DNA of 5,234 nt, from assembly GCA_018647275.1 (NCBI GenBank), contig JABGTH010000310.1, positions 1-5,234 on the forward strand, written 5' to 3'. Source of the DNA: Paracoccaceae bacterium. GTDB lineage: Bacteria; Pseudomonadota; Alphaproteobacteria; Rhodobacterales; Rhodobacteraceae. A program made the position numbers and the translations under genes. Below are positions 1-5,234 of the stretch, piece by piece; within the stretch, counting starts at the first letter, position 1; every line of letters starts with the position of its first letter. The notes below the pieces were generated by a model. It did no database searches, was not told the origin of the DNA, and saw only the letters and a program-made list of their open reading frames with translations.

Positions 1-98
1 ACAAAAAATGTCCCTGTCCCAACAGCAGCGACAGCCAAAATACTGGCACCAATAGCAGGACCTGAATATTCGCTCAAAAAAGCTACTATTTTTCTCAT
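1..98 (-). CDS. Small membrane-type hypothetical protein, N-terminal part only
   Basis: Read on the minus strand from the ATG at 98-96, the frame stays open for 32 codons to the window edge, so the C-terminus is missing. The visible peptide begins MRKIVAFLSEYSGPAIGAS and continues with a hydrophobic Ala/Val/Gly-rich stretch (about residues 14-32) that could be a membrane segment or an uncleaved signal anchor. The start is supported by AAGGA located 7 bases upstream. I do not recognise the family. The pattern Phe-Leu-x-acidic-x-Ser-Gly followed by a hydrophobic stretch faintly recalls the N-terminus of Flp/Fap-type IVb pilins, but the Glu-Tyr pair normally found at the Flp processing site is absent, so this is only a weak resemblance. 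A transporter N-terminus is equally possible. The gene sits just downstream of a terminator-like hairpin, which leaves little room for its own promoter. Confidence 0.6.
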   Translation of the reverse strand, partial: MRKIVAFLSEYSGPAIGASILAVAAVGTGTFF

Positions 99-132
99 CT
101 TAGGTTCCTTCGGTGCATCGAAAACAATGCCA

Positions 133-160
133 TAAAAACAGGGCCGATGAATCCCGGCCC
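133..160 (-). terminator. Rho-independent terminator-like hairpin, minus strand
   Basis: A perfect 6-bp GC stem (GGGCCG/CGGCCC at 141-146 and 155-160) with an 8-base loop is followed on the minus strand by TG and five T residues. On the plus strand the downstream bases lack a T run, so it acts, if at all, on minus-strand transcripts. No convincing gene ends directly upstream of it on that strand. It could end read-through from rarD, end an unannotated small RNA, or act as an attenuator in the leader of the left-edge gene. Confidence 0.55.
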
Positions 161-240
161 ATATTGATTGAGCTTACATACCAAGCGCGGTATCAGTGGT
201 CAAAACCCGTTGGGTCAAATTTTGCATAATTTCTAGTGTT

Positions 241-246
241 AAGGAG
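241..246 (+). promoter_or_regulatory. Ribosome binding site fixing the LOG start
   Basis: AAGGAG lies 6 bases before the ATG at 253. It rules out the upstream in-frame GTG at 196, which has no such site and would add 19 residues not expected for the family. Confidence 0.85.
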
Positions 247-252
247 CGTTTC

Positions 253-804
253 ATGTCCACTAAATCAGTCTGCGTCTATTGTGGTTCTCGCGCCGGTGTT
301 GATCCAGCTTACGCAGCTGACGCACAAAACATTGGTTCCGCGCTGGCCGAAAATGGGTGGCGGTTGGTCTACGGCGCTGGTGATGTTGGGTTGATGGGCA
401 CAGTCGCACGCGCCGCCCAAGATGCGGGCGCTGAGACCTTTGGCGTCATCCCGCAGCACCTAGTGGATTGGGAGGTAGGCAAGACCGACCTGACGACTTA
501 TATCGTGACCGAAACCATGCACGAGCGCAAAAAGGTTATGTTCATGAACTGTGATGCGGTTGTGGTTATGCCAGGTGGAGCCGGATCACTGGACGAGTTA
601 TTTGAGGTCGTCACTTGGCGTCAGCTGGGCCTCCATGAGAAGCCAATTTATTTATTAAATACAAAGGATTACTGGGACCCATTGATCTTATTGATTAAGC
701 ATGTGATCACGCAAGGATTCGCAGATGCAAGCCTGCTGGATTACATCACGGTGGTACCAGATGCGGCGGCTACAACGCTGGCTTTGCGGGACGCCCTTTC
801 CTGA
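253..804 (+). CDS. LOG-family protein (cytokinin riboside 5'-monophosphate phosphoribohydrolase-like)
   Basis: This 183-residue protein matches the LOG (Lonely Guy) family in length and motif order. LOG enzymes are cytosolic Rossmann-like proteins that cleave the N-glycosidic bond of nucleoside 5'-monophosphates, releasing the base and ribose 5-phosphate; in plants the substrate is a cytokinin nucleotide, while the bacterial substrate is often AMP or unknown. Visible motifs are VYCGSRAG (residues 8-15), the phosphate-binding loop YGAGDVGLMG (40-49), the MHERK motif with Arg92, and PGGAGSLDE (107-115) with the catalytic-type Glu115. Two positions differ from the common consensus: YGGG reads YGAG, and PGGxGT reads PGGxGS. 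Both are conservative and the enzyme looks intact. The frame converges with rarD and their last 64 bases overlap. No terminator follows the stop codon, and I see no convincing promoter in the 154 bases upstream. Family assignment is firm; the physiological substrate is not. Confidence 0.93.
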   Translation: MSTKSVCVYCGSRAGVDPAYAADAQNIGSALAENGWRLVYGAGDVGLMGTVARAAQDAGAETFGVIPQHLVDWEVGKTDLTTYIVTETMHERKKVMFMNCDAVVVMPGGAGSLDELFEVVTWRQLGLHEKPIYLLNTKDYWDPLILLIKHVITQGFADASLLDYITVVPDAAATTLALRDALS

Positions 805-1661
805 GACCACAACACCGCAGAATACAGCGCCAATGCCGTCCAGATCATAGTAAAGGCCATGACGTGCCAACCGGTGAAGGGTTCAGAAAAGACCACAACG
901 GCGCATAGAAACTGCAATGTCGGGTTTAGATATCCGACCAAGCCGATGGTCGACATTGTGGCGCGACGGGCTGCATAGCTGAACAGGATCAGCGGCACCG
1001 CCGTCATTGGCCCCGCTAAAATAAGCAAGGCAGTGGTTGTAAAATCCTGGCCAAATGCCGCCTGCCCGTTGTGCCATGTTAGCAACAGAAATATAGCGGC
1101 AAAGGGGGCCACCAGCATCACTTCGGATGTGACAGAGACCACGGGCCCTACGTCCAGTTGTTTTTTCATCAGACCGTAGAACGCGAATGTCCCTGCCAAC
1201 ATCAGCGAAACCCAAGGGGCCGCGCCAAGGCCGTAGGTCAAAGCACTGACCGCGCAAGCAGCAAATGCGATCGCGATCCACTGTAATTTAGCAAGGCGAT
1301 CGCTGTAAATAAACCAGCCAAGCAGCACCGACACCAGCGGATAGATGTAATAGCCTAGACTAGCCTCTGTCGCGCGTTCCGCCCCCACCGACCAGATGAA
1401 CAGATACCAATTGGCGAGGATCATCAGCGCAGCCAGAACCGTCAAACAACCGCTACGCCAGTCTACGAAAGAACGACGCACTTCTTTTAGACGGCTCTGA
1501 AAGCCAAGTAAAAGCGCGAAAAAGACCAACGACCAAATCGTGCGATGTGCAAGTATTTCAAGGGGTGGCACGGCGCCAAGCAGTTTGTAGAACATCGACG
1601 ACAGCCCCCAAATGGTGCAGCAGCCGATCATTGCTAGGACGCCTTGGGTCGCTGTATTCAT
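741..1661 (-). CDS. rarD: RarD protein, EamA/DMT-superfamily permease
   Basis: This 306-residue, highly hydrophobic protein is predicted to sit in the inner membrane with about ten helices formed by two EamA repeats. RarD-type signatures are visible in order: IWGLSSMFYKLL (about 17-28), EILAHR (35-40), NWYLFIWSV (84-92), EASLGYYIYPL (99-109), then FYGLMKK, GPMTAVPLILFSYAARR and GYLNPTLQF in the second half. RarD relatives are drug/metabolite transporter superfamily members; the E. coli gene was linked to chloramphenicol sensitivity, but the physiological substrate is not established. The chosen ATG (1661-1659) has GAGG 5 bases upstream and gives the usual family length; an upstream in-frame ATG at 1727 would begin inside the sodB terminator and add an untypical 22-residue leader. 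The C-terminal 20 or so residues after the last helix are polar and small-residue rich, and are encoded opposite the end of the LOG gene. A terminator upstream implies its own promoter, which I could not identify. Confidence 0.92.
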   Translation of the reverse strand: MNTATQGVLAMIGCCTIWGLSSMFYKLLGAVPPLEILAHRTIWSLVFFALLLGFQSRLKEVRRSFVDWRSGCLTVLAALMILANWYLFIWSVGAERATEASLGYYIYPLVSVLLGWFIYSDRLAKLQWIAIAFAACAVSALTYGLGAAPWVSLMLAGTFAFYGLMKKQLDVGPVVSVTSEVMLVAPFAAIFLLLTWHNGQAAFGQDFTTTALLILAGPMTAVPLILFSYAARRATMSTIGLVGYLNPTLQFLCAVVVFSEPFTGWHVMAFTMIWTALALYSAVLWSQERASRKASVVAAASGTTVM

Positions 1662-1716
1662 TTGAACCTCGTGTGTTAGGGTGAGCCTGCGCCAACAAAG
1701 GGACATCCGCAACGCA

Positions 1717-1746
1717 AAACGCCCCAATCTTGCGATCAGGGCGTTT
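1717..1746 (-). terminator. Bidirectional hairpin terminator after sodB
   Basis: A perfect 8-bp inverted repeat (AAACGCCC at 1717-1724, GGGCGTTT at 1739-1746) encloses a 14-base loop that can itself pair ATC with GAT. On the minus strand the stem ends in GGGCGTTTT, starting about 20 bases after the sodB stop. On the plus strand the stem is followed by CATTTTAG after its own TTT, so it could also stop plus-strand transcripts coming from the LOG gene through rarD. Confidence 0.8.
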
Positions 1747-1767
1747 CATTTTAGGGATGGAAACCAA

Positions 1768-2367
1768 TTACATGCGTGATGCTACGTTTTCCCAGTTCAC
1801 AAGGTTCTCAAGGAAGTTGGTCAAGTAAACAGGGCGTTTGTTACGGAAGTCGATGTAGTAAGAGTGTTCCCAAACATCGCAACCCAGCAATGCAGTTTGG
1901 CCAAAGCAAAGTGGATTCACGCCGTTTTCAGTTTTAGTCACAGCCAATGAACCGTCAGCGTTTTTTACCAACCATGCCCAGCCTGAACCGAACTGGCCAG
2001 CACCAGCAGCAGCGAACTGAGCTTTGAAATCATCAACAGAGCCAAAGCTCTCTTTGATTGCAGCTTCCAACTCAGAAGGCATAGCGCCTGATGTTGGTGT
2101 CATCATTTCCCAGAACTGGTTGTGGTTCCAAAGTTGGGAAATGTTGTTGAAGATACCGTTTTGAGCCACAGAAGACGCATCATATGTGCCTTTGATGATC
2201 TCTTCGAGGGATTTGCCTTCCCACTCGGTGCCTGCAATCGCCGCGTTGCCGTTTGTTACATAGGCGTTATGGTGCAGGTCGTGGTGGAATTCCATGGTTT
2301 CAGCAGACATTCCGTGTGCTGCTAGTGCGTCATGGGCGTACGGAAGATCAGGAAGTTCAAAAGCCAT
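1768..2367 (-). CDS. sodB: Superoxide dismutase, Fe/Mn family
   Basis: This complete 199-residue enzyme converts two superoxide ions into O2 and H2O2. It lacks a signal peptide, so it should act in the cytoplasm, typically as a dimer. The N-terminal helical-hairpin domain carries metal ligands His28 (in EFHHDLHH) and His82 (in LWNHNQFW); the C-terminal alpha/beta domain carries Asp164 and His168 in DVWEHSYY. The FGSGWAWLV motif (126-134) is also present. Overall similarity and Gln78 in the SQLWNH segment are iron-type features, but the second position that discriminates iron from manganese enzymes appears to be Gly149, rather than Ala (iron) or Gln (manganese), so metal use may be flexible. 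The start has AAGGGG 7 bases upstream. Codons ending in T or A (GCT, TCT, ACT) are more frequent than in soxA, as expected of a highly expressed gene. It lies 122 bases downstream of soxG on the same strand and is followed by a strong terminator. Confidence 0.97.
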   Translation of the reverse strand: MAFELPDLPYAHDALAAHGMSAETMEFHHDLHHNAYVTNGNAAIAGTEWEGKSLEEIIKGTYDASSVAQNGIFNNISQLWNHNQFWEMMTPTSGAMPSELEAAIKESFGSVDDFKAQFAAAGAGQFGSGWAWLVKNADGSLAVTKTENGVNPLCFGQTALLGCDVWEHSYYIDFRNKRPVYLTNFLENLVNWENVASRM

Positions 2368-2412
2368 TCTATGGTCCCCTTTAGGATAAATTCATCTGTG
2401 CCTTAGGTGACA

Positions 2413-2431
2413 TGAAGCGCGATCCACTTCA
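2413..2431 (-). repeat. Inverted repeat in the sodB upstream region
   Basis: TGAAG and CTTCA form 5-base arms separated by 9 bases. As RNA on the minus strand the stem extends to 7 pairs with one G-U pair and a 5-base loop. It lies about 46 bases before the sodB start, where an operator or a leader hairpin would fit. It does not match a Fur, Irr or RirA site that I can recognise, so any role is unproven. Confidence 0.35.
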
Positions 2432-2438
2432 AGATCAA

Positions 2439-2481
2439 GGGGCAGTGGTGGCGTAAATATACGCAAAGTCCACAATTCCCC
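2439..2481 (-). repeat. Tiered imperfect hairpin between soxG and sodB
   Basis: Three nested complementary blocks share one centre: GGGG/CCCC (2439-2442, 2478-2481), GTGG/CCAC (2445-2448, 2470-2473) and GCGTA/TACGC (2451-2455, 2460-2464), separated by small asymmetric internal loops, with a 4-base apical loop. It starts about 8 bases after the soxG stop codon on the transcribed strand. It is followed by CTTGATCTTG rather than a T run, so it is not a classical Rho-independent terminator. It may protect the 3' end of the sox mRNA, terminate it partially, or bind a regulator as DNA. Confidence 0.45.
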
Positions 2482-2489
2482 AGATTTCT

Positions 2490-3062
2490 TTACTTAAAAA
2501 AACCAACCTCAGATCCGTTTTGGGCTGCAACTTTCAGCAAATCAAACACGTATTGCGCGTTTGAGCGAAAACAAACGATTTGGAAGGTTGCGTCATCCAC
2601 CATCCAAAACGCCGCCGCCACCTGAGCCATGCGCGTTCGGCGGAACATGCCCAGTTTGAACGCCTCTGGTGACAGATCCACTGGGGCCAGTTTCGCCATG
2701 ACTTCGCGGGCATTAAGCCCTGACACTCGCAGGCTGGCCCGTGCATCCGAGACATCCACGGCCAGTGCATGCGCTTTGCCCAGCGCGGTATGCATCTTGG
2801 CCAGTGTGTCTGCAACTTGATCGTAAGGGCACAGCACTAGCAACTCATCCGTGCTCATCCAGCAGATGCCAGAGGCACCATCATAGTTGGCGTAGCCAAG
2901 TGCGGGCATCTTGACACCCGTGACCGACGTTGCCGCCTTTTTTACAGCGGCTTTGCTCAGATCGCCCCGAAGGGTGATCATGCCTTGCAGCCCGATCTCT
3001 TCGATCTTGGCAATACCGCTGTTGTCTGTGGCCTTGTCCAAGGCGCTGATCAAATTAGACAT
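2490..3062 (-). CDS. soxG: Sarcosine oxidase subunit gamma
   Basis: This 190-residue protein is the gamma subunit of the cytoplasmic heterotetrameric sarcosine oxidase, which oxidises sarcosine (N-methylglycine) to glycine with tetrahydrofolate as one-carbon acceptor. SoxG resembles a fragment of the T-protein (GcvT) fold and has a structural role; no catalytic residues are expected in it. Recognisable family features are GMITLRGDL (about 27-35), ICWMSTDELLVL (about 66-77), VDVSDARASLRVSG (about 102-115) and the C-terminal FRRTRMAQVAA and YVFDLL segments. I chose the ATG at 3062-3060, whose first 8 bases overlap the end of soxA and which has an AAGGGG site; an upstream in-frame ATG at 3086 would extend the overlap to 32 bases and add 8 residues of low quality. 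The overlap points to translational coupling with soxA. The length is normal for the family and the gene looks intact. Confidence 0.95.
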   Translation of the reverse strand: MSNLISALDKATDNSGIAKIEEIGLQGMITLRGDLSKAAVKKAATSVTGVKMPALGYANYDGASGICWMSTDELLVLCPYDQVADTLAKMHTALGKAHALAVDVSDARASLRVSGLNAREVMAKLAPVDLSPEAFKLGMFRRTRMAQVAAAFWMVDDATFQIVCFRSNAQYVFDLLKVAAQNGSEVGFFK

Positions 3063-5234
3063 TTGGTTTTTCCCCTTCGGGATCATAGAAAACTGGGCTT
3101 ACGATTTTGGCTTCATAGTCTTTGCCATCAGTGCCTGGAAAGTTGATGACCTCGCCCATGCGATCAGGCCCATGCAGAACCAATCCCATCGCAATACCAC
3201 GTTCCAAGTTTGGTGAATGATAGCTAGACGTCACCCGCCCAATCATGACGCGTTGACCGTTGGCGTTGGTCCCCTCGCCCACGGCATAAGCACCGTCTGG
3301 CAAAGTAGATTTATCGACCGTTTCAAGACCCACCAGTTTCCAACGTTGATCGCTTACCATATGCTCGCGCTGTTGGGCGCGTTTGCCAAGGAAATCGATT
3401 TTCTTCTTGGAAATGGCCCAGTTCAGACCGAGATCCTGTGGAATGACAGTCCCATCGGTTTCATCACCGATCATGATAAAGCCCTTCTCGGCCCGCAAGA
3501 TGTGCAGACATTCAGTCCCGTAGGGCATCACACCCAGATCGGCACCAACAGCCATCAAGGCATCCCAGAACGCCTGTCCTTGCGAGGCAGGCACTGCGAT
3601 CTCATAAGACAATTCGCCCGAGAACGAGATACGATAGGCCCGCACGTCAAAGCCACCAAGCGAGCCGTCTTGCCACTCCATAAACCCAAACGCATCTGCG
3701 CTCACATCCATACCGCCCAGCGCTTCCAGCGCTTTACGGGCTTTAGGTCCAACAACGGCGACTTGGGCGTATTGTTCGGTCACGTTGGCCACGTAGACGT
3801 TCCAATCCCACCATTCGGTCTGAAGCCATTCTTCCATGTGACCATGGATGGTTTCCGCCCCGCCTGTGGTGGTGTGGCATAGAAATGTTTCGTCATCGAT
3901 GCGGGCAACGACGCCATCATCAATCAGGAAGCCATTTTCAGAACACATCAGGCCATAGCGGCATTTACCGACCTTCAGCGTACTCATCATGTTGGTGTAG
4001 AGCATGTCCAAGAACTTGCCCGCTTCAGGGCCTTTGACGATGATCTTACCAAGGGTAGATGCATCTAACAGACCAAGGTTTTCGCGTGTGTTCTTTGTCT
4101 CACGCATCACCGCGTCATGGACGGTTTCGCCACTTTGCACATAGGCGTAAGGGCGACGCCATTGGCCGACAGGTTCCCAGTCAGCGCCATTCGCCTCGTG
4201 CCAATCATACATCGGGGTGCGACGGATCGGTTGGAACACGTCACCACGGGCCTCACCGCCGATAGAACCCATAGAGATTGGGGTATATGGTGGGCGGAAT
4301 GTAGTGGTGCCGGTCTGTGGGATCGGCTGGTTCAGACTATCAGACAGGATCGCAAGACCGTTGATGTTGCTGAGCTTGCCCTGATCCGTCGCCATACCAA
4401 GGGTGGTGTAGCGTTTGGCGTGTTCAACACTGGTAAAGCCCTCTTGGGCGGCCAGTTGCACATCGCTGACTTTTACGTCGTTCTGATAATCAAGCCATGC
4501 TTTGGACCGCAATTTGTACCCTGCCCCTTGTGGCATCAACCACACGGGCAGCATCGCGCGTTCAACAGCGTCTTGGGCCACTGGGGCCTTCGTGGCTTTG
4601 GCCTTAAAGCCCGCTGCCTTTGCCGCCGCTTTACCGCATGCCGTGGCATCCGCCAAAATCGCGGTAAGGGTGGTTTCGCCGTTGGCGGCACCCGCGACGC
4701 TTACAAAACCTTGGCCCTTGTCGCCCAGTGGTGGGCGGTTTGGATCGGGGCGGAAGCTGGCTTGGGATTCATCCCACGTCAGTTTGCCACCGCAATGGGA
4801 CCATAGGTGGACCACAGGGGACCAGCCGCCAGACATGGCAACCGCGTCGCATGCGATCTCTTCCAATACCGCGCCTTCGCCAGCTTGGGCGCAGATTTCA
4901 ACGCCAGTGACGCGCTTGCCGCCTTGGACGGTCGCAATGCCGTGACCCATCATAACGCTAATACCCAGCGCCTTGGCTTGCGCCATCAGATCGCTGTCAT
5001 CCCCTGCGGGACGGGCATCAATGATTGCAGGTACATCAAGGCCTGCGTGTTTCAGCGCAATCGCAGTTCGATAGGCATCGTCGTTGTTGGTGACCACAAC
5101 CGTGCGATCGCCAGAGGACACACCGTAGTTCACCACATAATCGCGGATCGCAGAGGCCAGCATGACGCCCGGAATATCGTTGCCCGCAAAGCTAAGCGGG
5201 CGTTCAATCGCGCCAGTGGCGGTGATGGTTTGCG
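3055..5234 (-). CDS. soxA: Sarcosine oxidase subunit alpha, N-terminal part outside the window
   Basis: About 725 C-terminal residues of a protein normally near 1000 residues long are present; the frame is open to the right edge, and the Met codon at 5163 is internal because the preceding codons still read as family sequence (ATGAIERPLSF). SoxA is the large subunit of the SoxBDAG complex, which converts sarcosine, O2 and tetrahydrofolate to glycine, H2O2 and 5,10-methylene-tetrahydrofolate. Counting from the first visible codon: residues 1-200 are the second half of the nucleotide-binding dinucleotide domain (ATGAIERP near 5-12, MSGGWSPVVHL near 133-143); about 245-293 is the small linking domain (DYQNDVKVSDV to GMATDQGK), which lacks iron-sulfur cysteines as expected here; about 339 to the end is a GcvT-like folate-binding domain with TLGKIIVKGP, FSGELSYEI, YGTECLHILRAEKG and GDETDGTVIPQDLG. 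It is followed by soxG with an 8-base overlap. soxD and soxB are expected upstream beyond the edge. Confidence 0.97.
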   Translation of the reverse strand, partial: QTITATGAIERPLSFAGNDIPGVMLASAIRDYVVNYGVSSGDRTVVVTNNDDAYRTAIALKHAGLDVPAIIDARPAGDDSDLMAQAKALGISVMMGHGIATVQGGKRVTGVEICAQAGEGAVLEEIACDAVAMSGGWSPVVHLWSHCGGKLTWDESQASFRPDPNRPPLGDKGQGFVSVAGAANGETTLTAILADATACGKAAAKAAGFKAKATKAPVAQDAVERAMLPVWLMPQGAGYKLRSKAWLDYQNDVKVSDVQLAAQEGFTSVEHAKRYTTLGMATDQGKLSNINGLAILSDSLNQPIPQTGTTTFRPPYTPISMGSIGGEARGDVFQPIRRTPMYDWHEANGADWEPVGQWRRPYAYVQSGETVHDAVMRETKNTRENLGLLDASTLGKIIVKGPEAGKFLDMLYTNMMSTLKVGKCRYGLMCSENGFLIDDGVVARIDDETFLCHTTTGGAETIHGHMEEWLQTEWWDWNVYVANVTEQYAQVAVVGPKARKALEALGGMDVSADAFGFMEWQDGSLGGFDVRAYRISFSGELSYEIAVPASQGQAFWDALMAVGADLGVMPYGTECLHILRAEKGFIMIGDETDGTVIPQDLGLNWAISKKKIDFLGKRAQQREHMVSDQRWKLVGLETVDKSTLPDGAYAVGEGTNANGQRVMIGRVTSSYHSPNLERGIAMGLVLHGPDRMGEVINFPGTDGKDYEAKIVSPVFYDPEGEKPNV
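3072..3077 (-). promoter_or_regulatory. Ribosome binding site of soxG inside the soxA end
   Basis: AAGGGG on the minus strand, 9 bases before the ATG at 3062, lies within the last codons of soxA (those for Glu-Gly-Glu). It supports the downstream start for soxG and fits reinitiation by ribosomes finishing soxA. Confidence 0.7.

Noticed and set aside
197..239. Promoter candidates for LOG (TTGGGT at 210-215, CATAAT at 225-230, TAGTGT at 234-239)
   Set aside because: No pair has both acceptable hexamers and a 16-18 base spacer with a start site clear of the ribosome binding site.
174..254. A 26-codon minus-strand frame overlapping the LOG start, considered as a leader peptide or small gene
   Set aside because: Neither of its two ATG codons has a ribosome binding site and it matches nothing I know. 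It is mentioned only as part of the leader-hairpin finding.
883..1281. A 132-codon minus-strand frame inside rarD
   Set aside because: It is frame-shifted relative to a continuous membrane protein with RarD motifs; the composition is unlike a real protein.
1662..1727. N-terminal extension of rarD to the ATG at 1727
   Set aside because: It would overlap the sodB terminator and add 22 residues not found in the family, while the ATG at 1661 has its own GAGG site.
2455..2460. TATATT-like minus-strand -10 element for sodB
   Set aside because: It is part of the tiered hairpin, and no TTGACA-like -35 lies at the proper distance.
2534..2815. A 93-codon minus-strand frame inside soxG in another frame
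   Set aside because: It is rich in Trp, Arg and Met, and soxG in the other frame shows clear family features across the same bases.
3217..3882. A 221-codon plus-strand frame opposite the SoxA GcvT-like domain
   Set aside because: It has no recognisable domain and no supported start, and lies wholly inside conserved soxA sequence.
4117..4806. A 229-codon plus-strand frame opposite soxA
   Set aside because: Its peptide is rich in His, Arg, Gly and Trp with no family motif, and the opposite strand is an unmistakable SoxA domain. It is a shadow of the GC-biased codon use of soxA.
1..5234. CRISPR array, insertion sequence, tRNA or rRNA genes, attachment sites
   Set aside because: No direct-repeat array, transposase frame, terminal repeats or tRNA-like cloverleaf was seen on either strand.

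Overview
The window looks like a housekeeping stretch of an alphaproteobacterial chromosome, most likely from a marine Rhodobacteraceae (Roseobacter-type) bacterium. This is inferred from the protein sequences (heterotetrameric sarcosine oxidase subunits, an alphaproteobacterial-style iron/manganese superoxide dismutase, a RarD-type permease), the moderate GC content and the clear Shine-Dalgarno sites. Genus cannot be settled from sequence reading alone.

Layout from left to right. The left edge (1-98, minus) holds the first 32 codons of a small membrane-type protein that runs out of the window. Its start is preceded by a strong ribosome binding site and, only about 35 bases further upstream, by a terminator-like hairpin with a T run on the minus strand. 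A LOG-family nucleotide phosphoribohydrolase follows on the plus strand (253-804). It converges on rarD (minus, 741-1661), and the two reading frames overlap by 64 bases at their 3' ends with no terminator between them. A bidirectional hairpin terminator (1717-1746) separates rarD from sodB (minus, 1768-2367). A 122-base gap with two inverted repeats then leads to soxG (minus, 2490-3062), which overlaps the end of soxA by 8 bases. soxA (minus, 3055-5234) fills the rest of the window and is cut at its N-terminal side by the right edge.

How the genes fit together. soxA and soxG are the last two genes of the usual soxBDAG order, so soxB and soxD are expected just beyond the right edge. The complex oxidatively demethylates sarcosine to glycine, yielding H2O2 and 5,10-methylene-tetrahydrofolate. 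Such an enzyme would suit a bacterium that feeds on glycine betaine and other methylated amines. sodB lies downstream on the same strand and may be partly co-transcribed, which would put superoxide defence next to a peroxide-producing oxidase. The LOG protein and RarD have no evident functional link to sarcosine breakdown.

I do not see an undescribed system here. The items most worth a second look are the overlapping convergent LOG/rarD pair, whose only visible terminators lie at the far ends of the partner gene; the hairpin in the leader of the left-edge gene; the tiered hairpin between soxG and sodB; and the Gln/Gly second-shell pair in the superoxide dismutase, which suggests flexible metal use.
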